Assembly: GCF_023520895.1 (NCBI RefSeq)
Contig: NZ_CP026029.1
Location: 1,550,001-1,614,000, forward strand
Length of the DNA: 64,000 bases
Direction: 5' to 3'
Source of the DNA: Paenibacillus sp. PK3_47
GTDB lineage: Bacteria; Bacillota; Bacilli; Paenibacillales; Paenibacillaceae
In this document: piece by piece, positions 1 to 8,459 of the stretch
How the letters are laid out: the number at the start of each line of letters is the position of its first letter
Numbering within the stretch: position 1 is the first letter of the stretch
Notes under the pieces: generated by a model
Database searches by the model: none
Told to the model about the DNA's origin: nothing
The model's input: the letters and a program-made list of their open reading frames with translations, nothing else
Made by a program: the position numbers and the translations under genes

Positions 1-96
1 TGCGCATATCCGGATACCTCCTTTGTTATTTTGTAAGAAAAGAAGCCGGGGGTTCCACCCCCCGGCTCCGTGAATTTGTGTCAGTTCATTTAAATC

Positions 97-2739
97 CTAT
101 TTAATCGTCAAGCTGGTCTTCAGACGGATATCATCCGAGGAGCTGCCGACATAAACCGGCACATTACCGGAAGGCATTACCCACTTGTCTGATTTCTCAT
201 CCCAATAGGACAGTGCTTTGGAATCCAGCTCAATCTGAACGCGCTGCTGCTTGCCAGGCTTCAGCTCTACCTTGGCCCATCCGGCCAGCTGCTTCGGTGC
301 AGTCTCAACCTTGGTCGGCAGCTGACCTACATACACCTGGACTACCTCAGCCCCCGTGACTTTTCCGGTATTCCGCAAATTCAGGGATACCGTCATTTTG
401 CGGCCAGTACCTTTGCCGCTTACGTTCGCATGCACATTGCGGTAGTCAAAGGTTGTGTAAGACAAGCCGTGTCCAAAAGCAAACGCCGGCTTGATTCCGG
501 ATTGCTCGTAACCGCGGTAGCCAACCATAACGCCTTCACTGTACTCGGACTTGCCGTTCACTCCCGGGAACTGCTCAGGTGACGATACCGGCGTACTGCC
601 TTCATCAACCGGGAACGTGACCGGCAGCTTGCCGGACGGGTTCACATCTCCGAACAGCACCCGTGCAATGGCGTTACCCTGCTCCTGTCCAGTGTACCAG
701 GCCTGAACAATCGACTTCACCTTATTCTGCCATCCGTCCATTTCGACCGCTCTTCCGCTCATGGACACCACAACTGTATTAGGGTTGGCAGCGGCCACCT
801 CGGAGATCAGACGGTCCTGATTGTTGGGCAGATCGAGATCCGAACGGTCGAAGTAGCCCTCGCTCTCATAGGTACGTACAACTACAACGGCAACATCCGA
901 TTTTTTGGCCAGATTAACGGCTTCCTGCATCTTCGTTTCAACGGCACCCGCCGGCGGCTCCCAGCCAAACCGGACCGTACCGCCGAAGTCGGTGGATGCA
1001 CCTTCCTTGTAGTACGTTTTGTATTCAATTTTAACCTCATGGCGTTCCCCTTTAGTCAGGGTTACAGCCGCTTTTTCGGTCTTCAATGTCGTTCCGTCGC
1101 TGTCGATCAGCAGCTTGCCGTCCAGATACAGCTTGCCGCTGCCGACACTGGTCAGGCTAAGATTGTACTTGCCTGTCTTTGGAGCAGTCAGGTAACCGTT
1201 CCAGCGCGCAGACATCATGCTGTTCAGATTACCCGGCGTCTGCGGCAGCTTGGAGGACTGTCCGTTCAATCCGTCAAAGTTATAGAAGCCAAGATTCATA
1301 TTCACCTGGCCGTCCGTCCGGGTAAGTGTAGGCTCGCCTTCCATCTTGTTGTTAGGCCAGTATTCACCGGTAAGACCGGAACCTTCACCGCCCCCAGCAG
1401 GAGTCAGAACCGTTGACGGAATTGCGGAAGGACCGTTGACGATATCGCCGGTCGATACCGGATCCGTACCCGGCGCATAGCTGACCTTAATTCCTTTGCC
1501 TGCACGTTCGTTAATGGCATCCAGCGGACTGACCGTGTACGTTGGAGTAACAAGCGAGCTTCCTCCGACCGTAGCATACTTGTCAGCATCAGGACCGATG
1601 ACGGCAATCGACTTCAGCTTGTCCTCATTCAAAGGCAAAGCTTTGTTCTTGTTCTGCAGCAGCACGAGACTGTCCTCGGCAATATCAAGCGCCGCCTTTC
1701 CGTGCTCTTCCGCCGGAATCTGGACATTAACCGGTTTGCTGTCAAACAAGCCTTTGTCGAACATTTGTGTCAAAGTTCTTCCGGCCATAAGATCAAGCTG
1801 CTCTTCGCTGACCTCACCGTTCTGCACGGCGGTCAACAGCTGATCTCCCCATTTACCGTACGGCTCGCCCGGTGTCTCCAGATCGAGGCCGGCCAGCGCC
1901 GATTTCGTGGTGCTGAGATTAGCGCCGTAGTCACTCATGACAAAGCCCTGGAAGTTCAGTTTATCCCTCAGGACATCAGTCAATGCATACTCACTCTCAC
2001 AGGCAGAAGTACCGTTGATCTTGTTAAAAGAGCACATGGCCGAAGCAAGGTCCGCCTCCTGGATAGCCGCAGCGAACGGTCTGGAGTAAATCTCCATTAT
2101 GGCACGTTCGCTGGCCACGGAATCCACGGTAAAGCGGTCCGTCTCCTGGTTGTTAAGCAGATAGTGCTTGGCTGTCGCCATGACCGGGTGGCTCTGCACA
2201 CCATTTACATAAGCCACTCCCAGCTTGGACTGCAGCAGCGGATCTTCCCCGAGCGATTCGAAGTTACGCGAGCCCCATGGCAGCCGGGCGATGTCGAGCC
2301 CCGGTCCCAGAAGGACATTATGTGTTGTATTGAACGCTTCTTCTCCGACCAGGTCACCGTATAGGGCTGCTGCCTTGGTGTCCCAAGTTGCGGCAAGGGC
2401 GATCGGTGTCGGGAATGCGGTGGATTTCTTGTTTTGGATATCAGGATTGGCAATACGCACGCCTGTCGGCCCGTCGGCCATCGTTAGTGCGGGAATCCCC
2501 AGCCGCTCCAGTGAATCATTATAGAAGCCATAAAAATTATTTACATTCCCTGTAACAAAATCAACTTTTTCTTCAGTGGTCATTTGCTGCAGCAGCAATT
2601 TCGTACGTTCTTCCGGAGAACGCGATGAGTCCAGCCACGGGCTGGCAGCATACGCTCCGGCCATCTGCAGAGGCGCGAGTATGGATATGCTGAGCGTAAC
2701 GGCGGCAATTACCGCATGAAACTTGAGCGATATTTTCAT
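97..2739 (-). CDS. Secreted GH3 beta-glucosidase with PA14 insert
   Basis: Family 3 glycoside hydrolase, predicted to release glucose or a related sugar from beta-linked oligosaccharides outside the cell. An export signal covers about residues 1-31. The (beta/alpha)8 domain follows, with the nucleophile in VMSDYGA (D270). A PA14-type domain is inserted at roughly 456-600 (starts near GLTGEYW). The probable acid/base is E627 in ESEGYFDRSDLDLP, and a fibronectin-III-like domain closes the 880-aa protein (about 790-870). The Asp and Glu motifs and the PA14 insert are typical of beta-glucosidases such as Kluyveromyces BglI. The start has a good TAGGAGG site. It is monocistronic, with a long upstream region that holds two sets of 11-bp-phased repeats. 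Exact sugar specificity cannot be read from sequence. Confidence 0.93.
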   Translation of the reverse strand: MKISLKFHAVIAAVTLSISILAPLQMAGAYAASPWLDSSRSPEERTKLLLQQMTTEEKVDFVTGNVNNFYGFYNDSLERLGIPALTMADGPTGVRIANPDIQNKKSTAFPTPIALAATWDTKAAALYGDLVGEEAFNTTHNVLLGPGLDIARLPWGSRNFESLGEDPLLQSKLGVAYVNGVQSHPVMATAKHYLLNNQETDRFTVDSVASERAIMEIYSRPFAAAIQEADLASAMCSFNKINGTSACESEYALTDVLRDKLNFQGFVMSDYGANLSTTKSALAGLDLETPGEPYGKWGDQLLTAVQNGEVSEEQLDLMAGRTLTQMFDKGLFDSKPVNVQIPAEEHGKAALDIAEDSLVLLQNKNKALPLNEDKLKSIAVIGPDADKYATVGGSSLVTPTYTVSPLDAINERAGKGIKVSYAPGTDPVSTGDIVNGPSAIPSTVLTPAGGGEGSGLTGEYWPNNKMEGEPTLTRTDGQVNMNLGFYNFDGLNGQSSKLPQTPGNLNSMMSARWNGYLTAPKTGKYNLSLTSVGSGKLYLDGKLLIDSDGTTLKTEKAAVTLTKGERHEVKIEYKTYYKEGASTDFGGTVRFGWEPPAGAVETKMQEAVNLAKKSDVAVVVVRTYESEGYFDRSDLDLPNNQDRLISEVAAANPNTVVVSMSGRAVEMDGWQNKVKSIVQAWYTGQEQGNAIARVLFGDVNPSGKLPVTFPVDEGSTPVSSPEQFPGVNGKSEYSEGVMVGYRGYEQSGIKPAFAFGHGLSYTTFDYRNVHANVSGKGTGRKMTVSLNLRNTGKVTGAEVVQVYVGQLPTKVETAPKQLAGWAKVELKPGKQQRVQIELDSKALSYWDEKSDKWVMPSGNVPVYVGSSSDDIRLKTSLTIK

Positions 2740-3037
2740 GTTCTGTAGTTCCTCCTAGATGTCACTTTCTCTTGTCTCTGTCTCTTTCTGCCGGCCTGTC
2801 CTCACATTCCAGTCTGTCCAGCGTTTGGCATTCCTTGTGGAGCGGCAATTCGCAGTAACCAGGTCCCCTCCCCCCGTCTCATATTGCTGGAATATGTATA
2901 AGCTTCATGTCTGTATGTGCCCGATGCTTTCATGAGCACAGGCAGCTTTTGAAAGGCCGGGTATAACCTTAGCGTACTTTTTCTTGTCTTGCATCCGACA
3001 TTTTCTGGTAACGGAAAGCGCCCTGTATCCTTAAAAA
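2740..3037. other. Leader side of the GH3 upstream region
   Basis: Non-coding stretch directly upstream of the GH3 gene. Apart from the ribosome binding site next to the start codon I see no convincing promoter, hairpin or reading frame. Confidence 0.4.
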
Positions 3038-3076
3038 CTGAAAATCACCTGAAATTTTCCTGAAAGTTAGCTGAAA
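3038..3076. promoter_or_regulatory. Four CTGAAA repeats phased at 11 bp
   Basis: CTGAAA begins at 3038, 3049, 3060 and 3071, so four direct repeats have an exact 11-bp period (TTTCAG when read towards the GH3 gene). One-turn phasing of short direct repeats is typical of OmpR/PhoB-family response-regulator binding. The regulator is not identified. Confidence 0.4.
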
Positions 3077-3113
3077 ACAGACCAAAAACAGGTCTTTACT
3101 CCCTTGCATTTCC

Positions 3114-3140
3114 GTAACCTTATTGTAACCTTTTTGTAAC
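3114..3140 (+). promoter_or_regulatory. GTAAC repeats phased at 11 bp; WalR-like box
   Basis: GTAAC begins at 3114, 3125 and 3136, again with an 11-bp period. The last two form TGTAAC-N5-TGTAAC (3124-3140), which matches the published WalR (YycF) consensus of two TGTWAH hexamers separated by 5 bp. WalR genes control wall metabolism and some secreted hydrolases. The box lies about 385 bp upstream of the GH3 gene and in the opposite orientation, so its target is uncertain. Confidence 0.4.
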
Positions 3141-3269
3141 TTTTAAGACAAAAGAATCATAAAAATGAGTCTCCCTGATATATCCCCCGAAGGATTAAAT
3201 TGGATTATTTAAACCAATATTGATTGAACTTGTGATTCTTCTATTTGAATAGACGTGACTCCAGAGTAT

Positions 3270-3373
3270 GTTTGGACTTCCGGCCGCTAAATCTGCAGAC
3301 TGCCTATGCTTCTAAAGAAAGCTTTCCTACGGAAAAATTCCAGGCGGACGCTATCGCTCCTACAGTTCCAAAC
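3270..3373 (+). repeat. Nested-hairpin element, copy a (degenerate)
   Basis: Begins with GTTTGGACTTCCGGCCGCT and ends with GGCGGACGCTATCGCTCC followed by TACAGTTCCAAAC. The outer stem (GTTTGGA with TCCAAAC) and the conserved internal-loop sequences are those of the copies near 47.4 and 47.7 kb. The inner stem found in those copies is lost here. It lies 52 bp before a copy of the four-palindrome element. Confidence 0.7.
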
Positions 3374-3425
3374 TAAACTCCTCCTCCGCACTATTCCTTA
3401 TAGGATATTTTCAAATTCAATCTAT

Positions 3426-3612
3426 ATAAGAGGAATTTCTCCATCTAACTCTCCGCCAAATACCGTTATTACAATATTAGCGGGAAAGACTCCACTTAAA
3501 TGTACCGGATAAGTCTCCTGAAGCCTTTCTGCGGCGAAATAAATGGAGAATTTCCAGCTAAAGATCATAAATGAAGGAAAAGGTAAGAATTAGGCGGAGA
3601 AATTCCAACTAA
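3426..3612. repeat. Four-palindrome element, copy A
   Basis: Four 23-bp units start at 3426, 3477, 3539 and 3590 (steps 51, 62, 51). Arms are ATAAGAGGA/TCCATCTAA, TTAGCGGGA/TCCACTTAA, ATAAATGGA/TCCAGCTAA and TTAGGCGGA/TCCAACTAA, each pair separated by 5 bp. The first half of this copy aligns with the reverse complement of the copy at 40.2-40.4 kb, so this copy is inverted relative to that one. It lies between the upstream region of the GH3 gene and the terminator of the SCO1 gene. Confidence 0.85.
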
Positions 3613-3724
3613 GCCCAATAGCATTCCCAAGAACAAGAAGGCAGACTTCTTCATAACATACGTTCCAGTGAAACGTTGTTAACTCACTTAAATTAATCTC
3701 CCGTTACCTTTCTCCAGCCCATTA

Positions 3725-3772
3725 AATAAAAAAGCCACCGCCTGCGCATAATGCGCTGACAATGGCTTCAGA
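3725..3772 (-). terminator. Terminator of the SCO1-ctaB unit
   Basis: Nested hairpin (AAGCCA with TGGCTT, and GCGCAT with ATGCGC inside) followed on the minus strand by a T-run, 15 bp beyond the SCO1 stop. Confidence 0.75.
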
Positions 3773-3786
3773 CTATCTCACATCTT

Positions 3787-4410
3787 TTATTCACGTGCTA
3801 AATCCTTCACGGTATCCGCCAGAAACTCCGGTGTCACATTCTCCGTATCCCCTGCGTCATACAGCCCGCGGAGGCGGTTGTCACGGTCCACCAGACCAAT
3901 AAGATTGGCATGGGCAAAGTTATCCTTGTTATTGCCGGCAATCAACACTTTAAAAGAATCAGCCGCCAATTTCCTCACCTGCTCCTGATCCCCGCGCAGA
4001 AAGTACCAGCCGTTATAATCGGCCTGGAAACGGTCGGCAAATGCCTTGATCGCCTCACGTGTGTCATTTTCCGGGTCAAAGGAGACCGACACAAACTCCA
4101 CGTCCTTACCGAAGCTGCCGTCCTGTTTCAGCAGATCCTGCGTCTGGGACAGCATAAAGGTGGTTATAGGGCAAACGTCCGGGCATTCCGTGAAAAAGAA
4201 ATAGACCAGCCTCGCCTTCCCCTGCGTATCAGCTAATGTAATCTGCTCACCGTCCACATTTTCGAGGGAGAAATCCTGTACCTCCCCGATCACCGGCAGT
4301 TTTTCTTTGCCGAAAGCCGTGGAATCAGCCACCAGATAAACAGCCATTCCCAAGGCAAGCACGAGCAATATCCAGGTCCATTTGTATTTTTTCAAGGTCT
4401 GCACAGGCAT
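3787..4410 (-). CDS. SCO1/SenC-family copper chaperone
   Basis: Membrane-anchored thioredoxin-fold protein of the SCO1/SenC/PrrC family, which delivers copper to the CuA site of cytochrome c oxidase or keeps its cysteines reduced. An N-terminal membrane anchor covers about residues 12-30. The metal-binding CxxxC is in FTECPDVCP (C76, C80) and the third ligand is H167 in NFAHANL. The length, 207 aa, is normal for the family. It starts 9 bp after the ctaB stop, so it is almost certainly cotranscribed with heme O synthase. That fits a cytochrome oxidase assembly unit, although the oxidase subunits themselves are not in this window. Confidence 0.92.
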   Translation of the reverse strand: MPVQTLKKYKWTWILLVLALGMAVYLVADSTAFGKEKLPVIGEVQDFSLENVDGEQITLADTQGKARLVYFFFTECPDVCPITTFMLSQTQDLLKQDGSFGKDVEFVSVSFDPENDTREAIKAFADRFQADYNGWYFLRGDQEQVRKLAADSFKVLIAGNNKDNFAHANLIGLVDRDNRLRGLYDAGDTENVTPEFLADTVKDLARE

Positions 4411-4419
4411 TCTCCCTTC

Positions 4420-5352
4420 TTAACCATGAATCGTATTCAGTACAAGTACAATCAGACTGACTGTCAGATAATTAATGGAGAAAAAGAAGTTCTTTTTGGC
4501 CCAGGCATCGTCATCCTTCGCCTTGAAGCCGTTCAGGGTCAGATACAGCCACGCCAGAGACAGGGCGGTTGAAATGACCAGATAGAAAATACCGGCATAA
4601 TCGTATACGTACATCAGTACAGGAATCGGCAGCAGCAGCGCCACGTAAGGAATCATCTGGAACTTCGTGCGCCGTGTTCCTTTGACTACCGGAAGCAGCG
4701 GAAAGCCCGCGGCTCTGTACTCTTCCTTGCGGCGGATGCCAAGCGCCCAGAAATGGGGCGGCTGCCACAGGAACAGCATGGCGAACAGCAGCCAGGCACC
4801 GAGATCAACCTTGCCCGTAACAGCCACATAGCCGATAACCGGAGGCATGGCACCTGAGATCGCTCCTACCGAGGTGCTCCAGGTGGATGTTCTTTTGAGC
4901 CAGAGGGTGTACACTACTACATACACGAACATGCCGACAATGCCGAACAGCCCTGCAAGCACTCCGCAAAAAGCAAACAGCACGGCCAGACCGGCTATGC
5001 CCAGCCCGATGGCGTACAGCAGCACCGTGTTTGGCTTCAGTCTTCCGGTAGGCAGACCGCGTTCCCGGGTTCTTTCCATCTTCATATCCAGGTCACGGTC
5101 AAAATAGTTATTAAAGACACATGCCGAGGCCATCACCAGCATCGTGCCGAGCAACGTTAAAATCAGTTTGCCGTATTGCACGTCCCAGCCTGATGCCACC
5201 CAATATCCTGCAAATGCGGCGATCAGATTGGAGCGGATAATACCCGGCTTGGTGACCGTAATAAAATCGCGCCAGCTGGCGCCTTCCGGGGGCGATTTGG
5301 CAGACATGGCTGCGGAATCAGAAGAAGCTTGATATCTTATTTGATTGTCCAC
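4420..5352 (-). CDS. ctaB: Protoheme IX farnesyltransferase (heme O synthase)
   Basis: UbiA-family polytopic membrane prenyltransferase that converts heme B to heme O by adding a farnesyl group. Seen: the Asp-rich motif NNYFDRDLDMKMERTRERG, the second conserved region YRAAGFPLLPVVKG, and several hydrophobic segments. I chose the GTG at 5352 (310 aa) because AAGGAGG lies 11 bp before it and the length matches the family. An ATG at 5502 in the same frame would add 50 unconserved, polar residues. Precedes the SCO1 gene in one operon. The neighbouring yfhP-like gene is divergent. Confidence 0.92.
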   Translation of the reverse strand: MDNQIRYQASSDSAAMSAKSPPEGASWRDFITVTKPGIIRSNLIAAFAGYWVASGWDVQYGKLILTLLGTMLVMASACVFNNYFDRDLDMKMERTRERGLPTGRLKPNTVLLYAIGLGIAGLAVLFAFCGVLAGLFGIVGMFVYVVVYTLWLKRTSTWSTSVGAISGAMPPVIGYVAVTGKVDLGAWLLFAMLFLWQPPHFWALGIRRKEEYRAAGFPLLPVVKGTRRTKFQMIPYVALLLPIPVLMYVYDYAGIFYLVISTALSLAWLYLTLNGFKAKDDDAWAKKNFFFSINYLTVSLIVLVLNTIHG

Positions 5353-5604
5353 GTTTTGGTGTTCCTCCTTCTTAGGGACTTCTGACGTTCCGCTGGAGTC
5401 GGAATCAACGTTCTTTATTGAGAAAGTTATCCGCTCCGCTGTTAAGTTTATCATAACAAACCGCGAAAGACTTTGACAATCATTGACCAAGATGTTCATC
5501 AATTCGACAATTACGTGAATTTATTTATTTACTCCTTCCTAAATAACTGAACGCAAAAATGGGTAGTTATTAATAGAGAACTTCCGTACAAAGGAGATCT
5601 GCCA

Positions 5605-6609
5605 ATGGATACCGCTACACATTTTGTCATGGGCCTGGGACTCGCCGGTCTGTCCTTCGTTGACCCTGTTGTCGCCTCCGAACCGAGACTGGCCGCGGCT
5701 GTAATGGTGGCCACTATTCTGGCTTCACAGGCACCGGATGCCGACACTGCACTGCGCCTCAAGGACAACGCGCTGTATATCCGCAACCACCGGGGCATTA
5801 CCCATTCACTGCCCTTTTTGCTGCTGTGGCCGGCTTTAATCACACTGGTTATCGGACCGGTATTCGGTTTGACGGACGGGACTTCTCTAAGTCATATTGC
5901 ACTGTGGAGCTTCATCGGCGTCGCCGTCCACGTGTTCTCCGACCTGTTCAATACGTACGGTACCCAGGCAGCCCGCCCATTCACAGAGAAATGGATTGCC
6001 TGGAATATTATCCATATCTTTGATCCGTTTATATTCGGCAGCCACACGGCAGCCATTATACTCTGGATCACCGGGATTATTCCTCCGGCGCCGCTGTTTG
6101 TATCACTGTATGCCTGTACTGTGCTTTACTATATATGGCGGACTATTGTGCATGCCCGGATTACCCGGAATATCAAAAACAAGGATGTCCACCATGATGC
6201 AGGCGACCGCTATTACGTTATACCTACAATCTCACCGACCCGCTGGAATGTGGTCAAAGCAAAGACGGACGGCAGCTACAATGTCGGCCTGCTGAACGGA
6301 GGCCGGCTGGAATGGTTCAAACATGCGGTGTGCTCCACTCACCCCGCGGTTGAGCATTCCAAGTCCCATCCGGATATCCAGGCTTTCCTGTACTTCACTT
6401 CTTATGCTGTGGCCGAGGTTGAGGAACTGCCCTCAGGCTATATTGTACGCTGGGGAGATGTGCGTTATTTACACCGCAAGCAATTCCCTTTCGTCGCCGT
6501 GCTGGTCATGGACCATCAATACAACGCGCTGAATACCTATGTAGGCTGGCTGAGCAGCGAGAAGCTTGACGAGCGGTTCGCTATCGATCCGGGAACAGTC
6601 AAACTTTAA
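5605..6609 (+). CDS. yfhP: YfhP-like membrane-bound metal-dependent hydrolase
   Basis: Member of the LexA-binding/inner-membrane-bound metal-dependent hydrolase family (DUF457; YfhP in Bacillus subtilis). The N-terminus has the family pattern MDTATHF, then QAPDADT and NHRGITHS, whose His and Asp residues are the presumed metal ligands. Three to four hydrophobic segments cover about residues 60-195. A soluble C-terminal half of about 140 aa follows, as in YfhP. The biochemical substrate is unknown for the family. The start has AAAGGAG 9 bp upstream. It is followed by its own terminator and has no operon partner. Confidence 0.82.
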   Translation: MDTATHFVMGLGLAGLSFVDPVVASEPRLAAAVMVATILASQAPDADTALRLKDNALYIRNHRGITHSLPFLLLWPALITLVIGPVFGLTDGTSLSHIALWSFIGVAVHVFSDLFNTYGTQAARPFTEKWIAWNIIHIFDPFIFGSHTAAIILWITGIIPPAPLFVSLYACTVLYYIWRTIVHARITRNIKNKDVHHDAGDRYYVIPTISPTRWNVVKAKTDGSYNVGLLNGGRLEWFKHAVCSTHPAVEHSKSHPDIQAFLYFTSYAVAEVEELPSGYIVRWGDVRYLHRKQFPFVAVLVMDHQYNALNTYVGWLSSEKLDERFAIDPGTVKL

Positions 6610-6616
6610 GGATCAG

Positions 6617-6649
6617 AAAGAGATGTCCGGCTTGCCGGCATCTCTTTTT
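6617..6649 (+). terminator. Terminator of the yfhP-like gene
   Basis: AAAGAGATG pairs with CATCTCTTT and CCGGC with GCCGG inside, then a T-run, 7 bp after the stop codon. Confidence 0.85.
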
Positions 6650-6776
6650 GCTGTATGGAGATATTCCGCCACTTGACGCCAATCCGCTTCTAAGGCACAA
6701 TCACCATAAAGCGTTTACACTTTAAAAAAGTGAATCAATCCGTTACAGCCGGCCATTGTATCTCACATACCAAAAT

Positions 6777-6800
6777 CCCGCAGCGCGGGAGCGCTGCGGG
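6777..6800 (+). promoter_or_regulatory. GC-rich hairpin in leader of small membrane gene
   Basis: CCCGCAGCGC and GCGCTGCGGG form a perfect 10-bp stem closed by a GGGA loop, extended by flanking AAT/ATT. No T-tract follows, so it is not an ordinary terminator. It lies 40 bp before the start codon of the 64-aa membrane protein. Confidence 0.45.
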
Positions 6801-6839
6801 ATTATTCAGACTGTTATTCAGAAAGGAAGGCTGACATTT

Positions 6840-7034
6840 ATGGGCAAAGGTCTCTCACTCTGGTTCGCATGCTCTTCAATTCTCATTCTTACGGCTGCTT
6901 CAATTTCGATCAGCTTTAACATCTGGATTTCACTGCTGCTTGGCGTTCTCTGTATCCTGAATATCGGCTGGGGATTTATCCTCAAGGCTAAACTGAGACG
7001 CAGGCAGGAAGGCAGCGCCGGGCAATCCTCTTAA
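6840..7034 (+). CDS. Small two-segment membrane protein
   Basis: 64-aa protein with two hydrophobic segments (about residues 5-25 and 29-48) and a basic, polar C-terminus (KAKLRRRQEG). I do not recognise the family. The ATG at 6840 is chosen because GAAAGGAAGG lies just before it. An upstream in-frame ATG at 6756 would run the coding sequence through the GC-rich hairpin. The gene converges with trpS and their coding ends overlap by 4 bp. Likely real because of the ribosome binding site and clean transmembrane pattern, but function unknown. Confidence 0.55.
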   Translation: MGKGLSLWFACSSILILTAASISISFNIWISLLLGVLCILNIGWGFILKAKLRRRQEGSAGQSS

Positions 7035-8020
7035 CGTACAGGCAGGAAGCCCATCCGCTCCTTAACACCGGCAAGCGTCTGCGCTGCCACAATCCGGGCA
7101 CGCTCAGCACCTTCAGCCAGGATATTGCCAAGCTCACCGGAGCTCCGGATTTCCTGGTATCTTTGCTGGAGCGGTTCAAGCGTCGCTACAAGAACCTCAC
7201 CAAGGTTCTTCTTGAATCCGCCATACATTTGCCCTTCATACTGGTCGGCAATCTGCTGCAGGCTCAGCCCGGAGCATTCGGCATAAATACTCATCAGATT
7301 GCTGATTTCCGGCTTGTTCGCCGGATCGAACACCACTTCACGGCCCGAGTCGGTTGTTGCCCGGCTGATTTTTTTGCGGATGACATCCGGCGGATCCAGC
7401 AGTGCAATATAGCTGCCGGCATTCGGGTTGCTTTTGCTCATTTTTTTACCGGCATCATCCAGGGACATAATCCGGGCCCCCACTTCCGGAATGTACGGTT
7501 CCGGTACGGTAAAGAAATCGCCAAACCGGTGATTGAACCGTCCGGCCAGATCACGGGTCAGCTCCAGATGCTGCTTCTGGTCTTCACCAACCGGTACCAG
7601 ATCGGCATTGTAGACCAGAATGTCGGCAGCCATCAGCGAAGGATACACGAACAGGCCCGCTCCGACTGAATCTTTTCCGGAAGATTTATCCTTGAACTGG
7701 GTCATCCGTTCCAGCTCGCCCATTGCAGTCAGCGTTGTCAAAATCCAGCCCAGCTCGGCATGCTGCGTTACATGGGACTGCATATAGACGTTCGCAATTT
7801 TAGGGTCGATACCTGCCGCAAGATACAGTGCAGCTACAGATTCAGAATTCTCGCGGAGCGCTGCGGGGTCCTGGGCAACCGTAATGGCATGCAGATCCAC
7901 GACCATGAAGAAGCACTCATGCTCCTTCTGCAGCTTCACGAAATTTTTGATCGCGCCAATATAGTTTCCGAGTGTCAGTGAACCGCTGGGCTGAATGCCT
8001 GACAATACTTTTTTACTCAT
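7031..8020 (-). CDS. trpS: Tryptophanyl-tRNA synthetase
   Basis: Class I aminoacyl-tRNA synthetase that charges tRNA-Trp. Seen: the HIGH-equivalent region in GIQPSGSLTLGNYIGA (residues 8-23), GEDQKQHLELTRDLA in the Rossmann fold, and the KMSKS loop in GKKMSKSNPNAGS. The length, 329 aa, is normal. The start at 8020 (MSKKVLSG) follows GGAGGGTG; 29 further in-frame codons upstream lie inside the T-box leader and are not expected to be translated. Expression should be controlled by the T-box directly upstream, which reads uncharged tRNA-Trp. Confidence 0.97.
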   Translation of the reverse strand: MSKKVLSGIQPSGSLTLGNYIGAIKNFVKLQKEHECFFMVVDLHAITVAQDPAALRENSESVAALYLAAGIDPKIANVYMQSHVTQHAELGWILTTLTAMGELERMTQFKDKSSGKDSVGAGLFVYPSLMAADILVYNADLVPVGEDQKQHLELTRDLAGRFNHRFGDFFTVPEPYIPEVGARIMSLDDAGKKMSKSNPNAGSYIALLDPPDVIRKKISRATTDSGREVVFDPANKPEISNLMSIYAECSGLSLQQIADQYEGQMYGGFKKNLGEVLVATLEPLQQRYQEIRSSGELGNILAEGAERARIVAAQTLAGVKERMGFLPVR

Positions 8021-8064
8021 AAAATACACCCTCCATAAATTTAAAATCCATCTTCCAGGAACAC

Positions 8065-8336
8065 AAAAAAGCCCACATCCGCAAGGGACGTGAGACCGTG
8101 GTACCACCCTTATTCGCTGTCTGCTCCCCTGTGTAGGGACGTAAACAATACAGCCTTGGCTTCCGTTAACGGGGAAGAGACGGCCGGTCTACTGGGGCTT
8201 CTCAGCCTGTTCAAGCTCGGCGCTCAAGGGTCCATTCAGCCGGAAGTGTTCTACCGGTTCGCATCACCCACCGGCTTTCTGAAGAAGCAATTTCCGCTTA
8301 CTTGTCCCTGTCATCACATTGTCATCATTTATGATT
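8065..8336 (-). ncRNA. T-box leader of trpS (Trp specifier)
   Basis: The minus strand holds the T-box sequence AAGGGTGGTACCACGG (8097-8112), followed by a hairpin (CACGTCC with GGATGTG) and a T-run (8065-8070): the antiterminator/terminator pair. Upstream, the specifier bulge reads GAATGGACC, with TGG (tryptophan) at 8232-8234, in the expected context of GAA before and a purine after. The regulated gene, trpS, matches the specifier. Confidence 0.93.
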
Positions 8337-8342
8337 GCATTC

Positions 8343-8371
8343 ATCATAGAGCGATACAGGGAAGTTGTCAA
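8343..8371 (-). promoter_or_regulatory. Sigma-A promoter of trpS T-box transcript
   Basis: TTGACA (8366-8371), 17 bp, then TATGAT (8343-8348) on the minus strand, just upstream of the T-box stem I. Confidence 0.85.
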
Positions 8372-8459
8372 ATCGTTTATCCATGTAAAAGATAAATCTG
8401 TTATGATAAAGGTATCCGCGTTCTATCAGATAAAGTTAAGTTAAAGGAGCATATCTCTC

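Noticed and set aside
3306..3512. 68-codon plus-strand reading frame
   Set aside because: Lies across nested-hairpin copy a and four-palindrome copy A, has no ribosome site; similarity to the frame at 40313-40624 is due to the shared repeat.
5353..5502. 50-codon N-terminal extension of ctaB
   Set aside because: Polar, unconserved; a strong ribosome site precedes the internal GTG at 5352.
6706..6719. cre-like site TGTAAACGCTTTAT on the minus strand
   Set aside because: Matches 12 of 14 consensus positions but lies before a small unknown gene with no link to carbon control; too weak to list as a feature.
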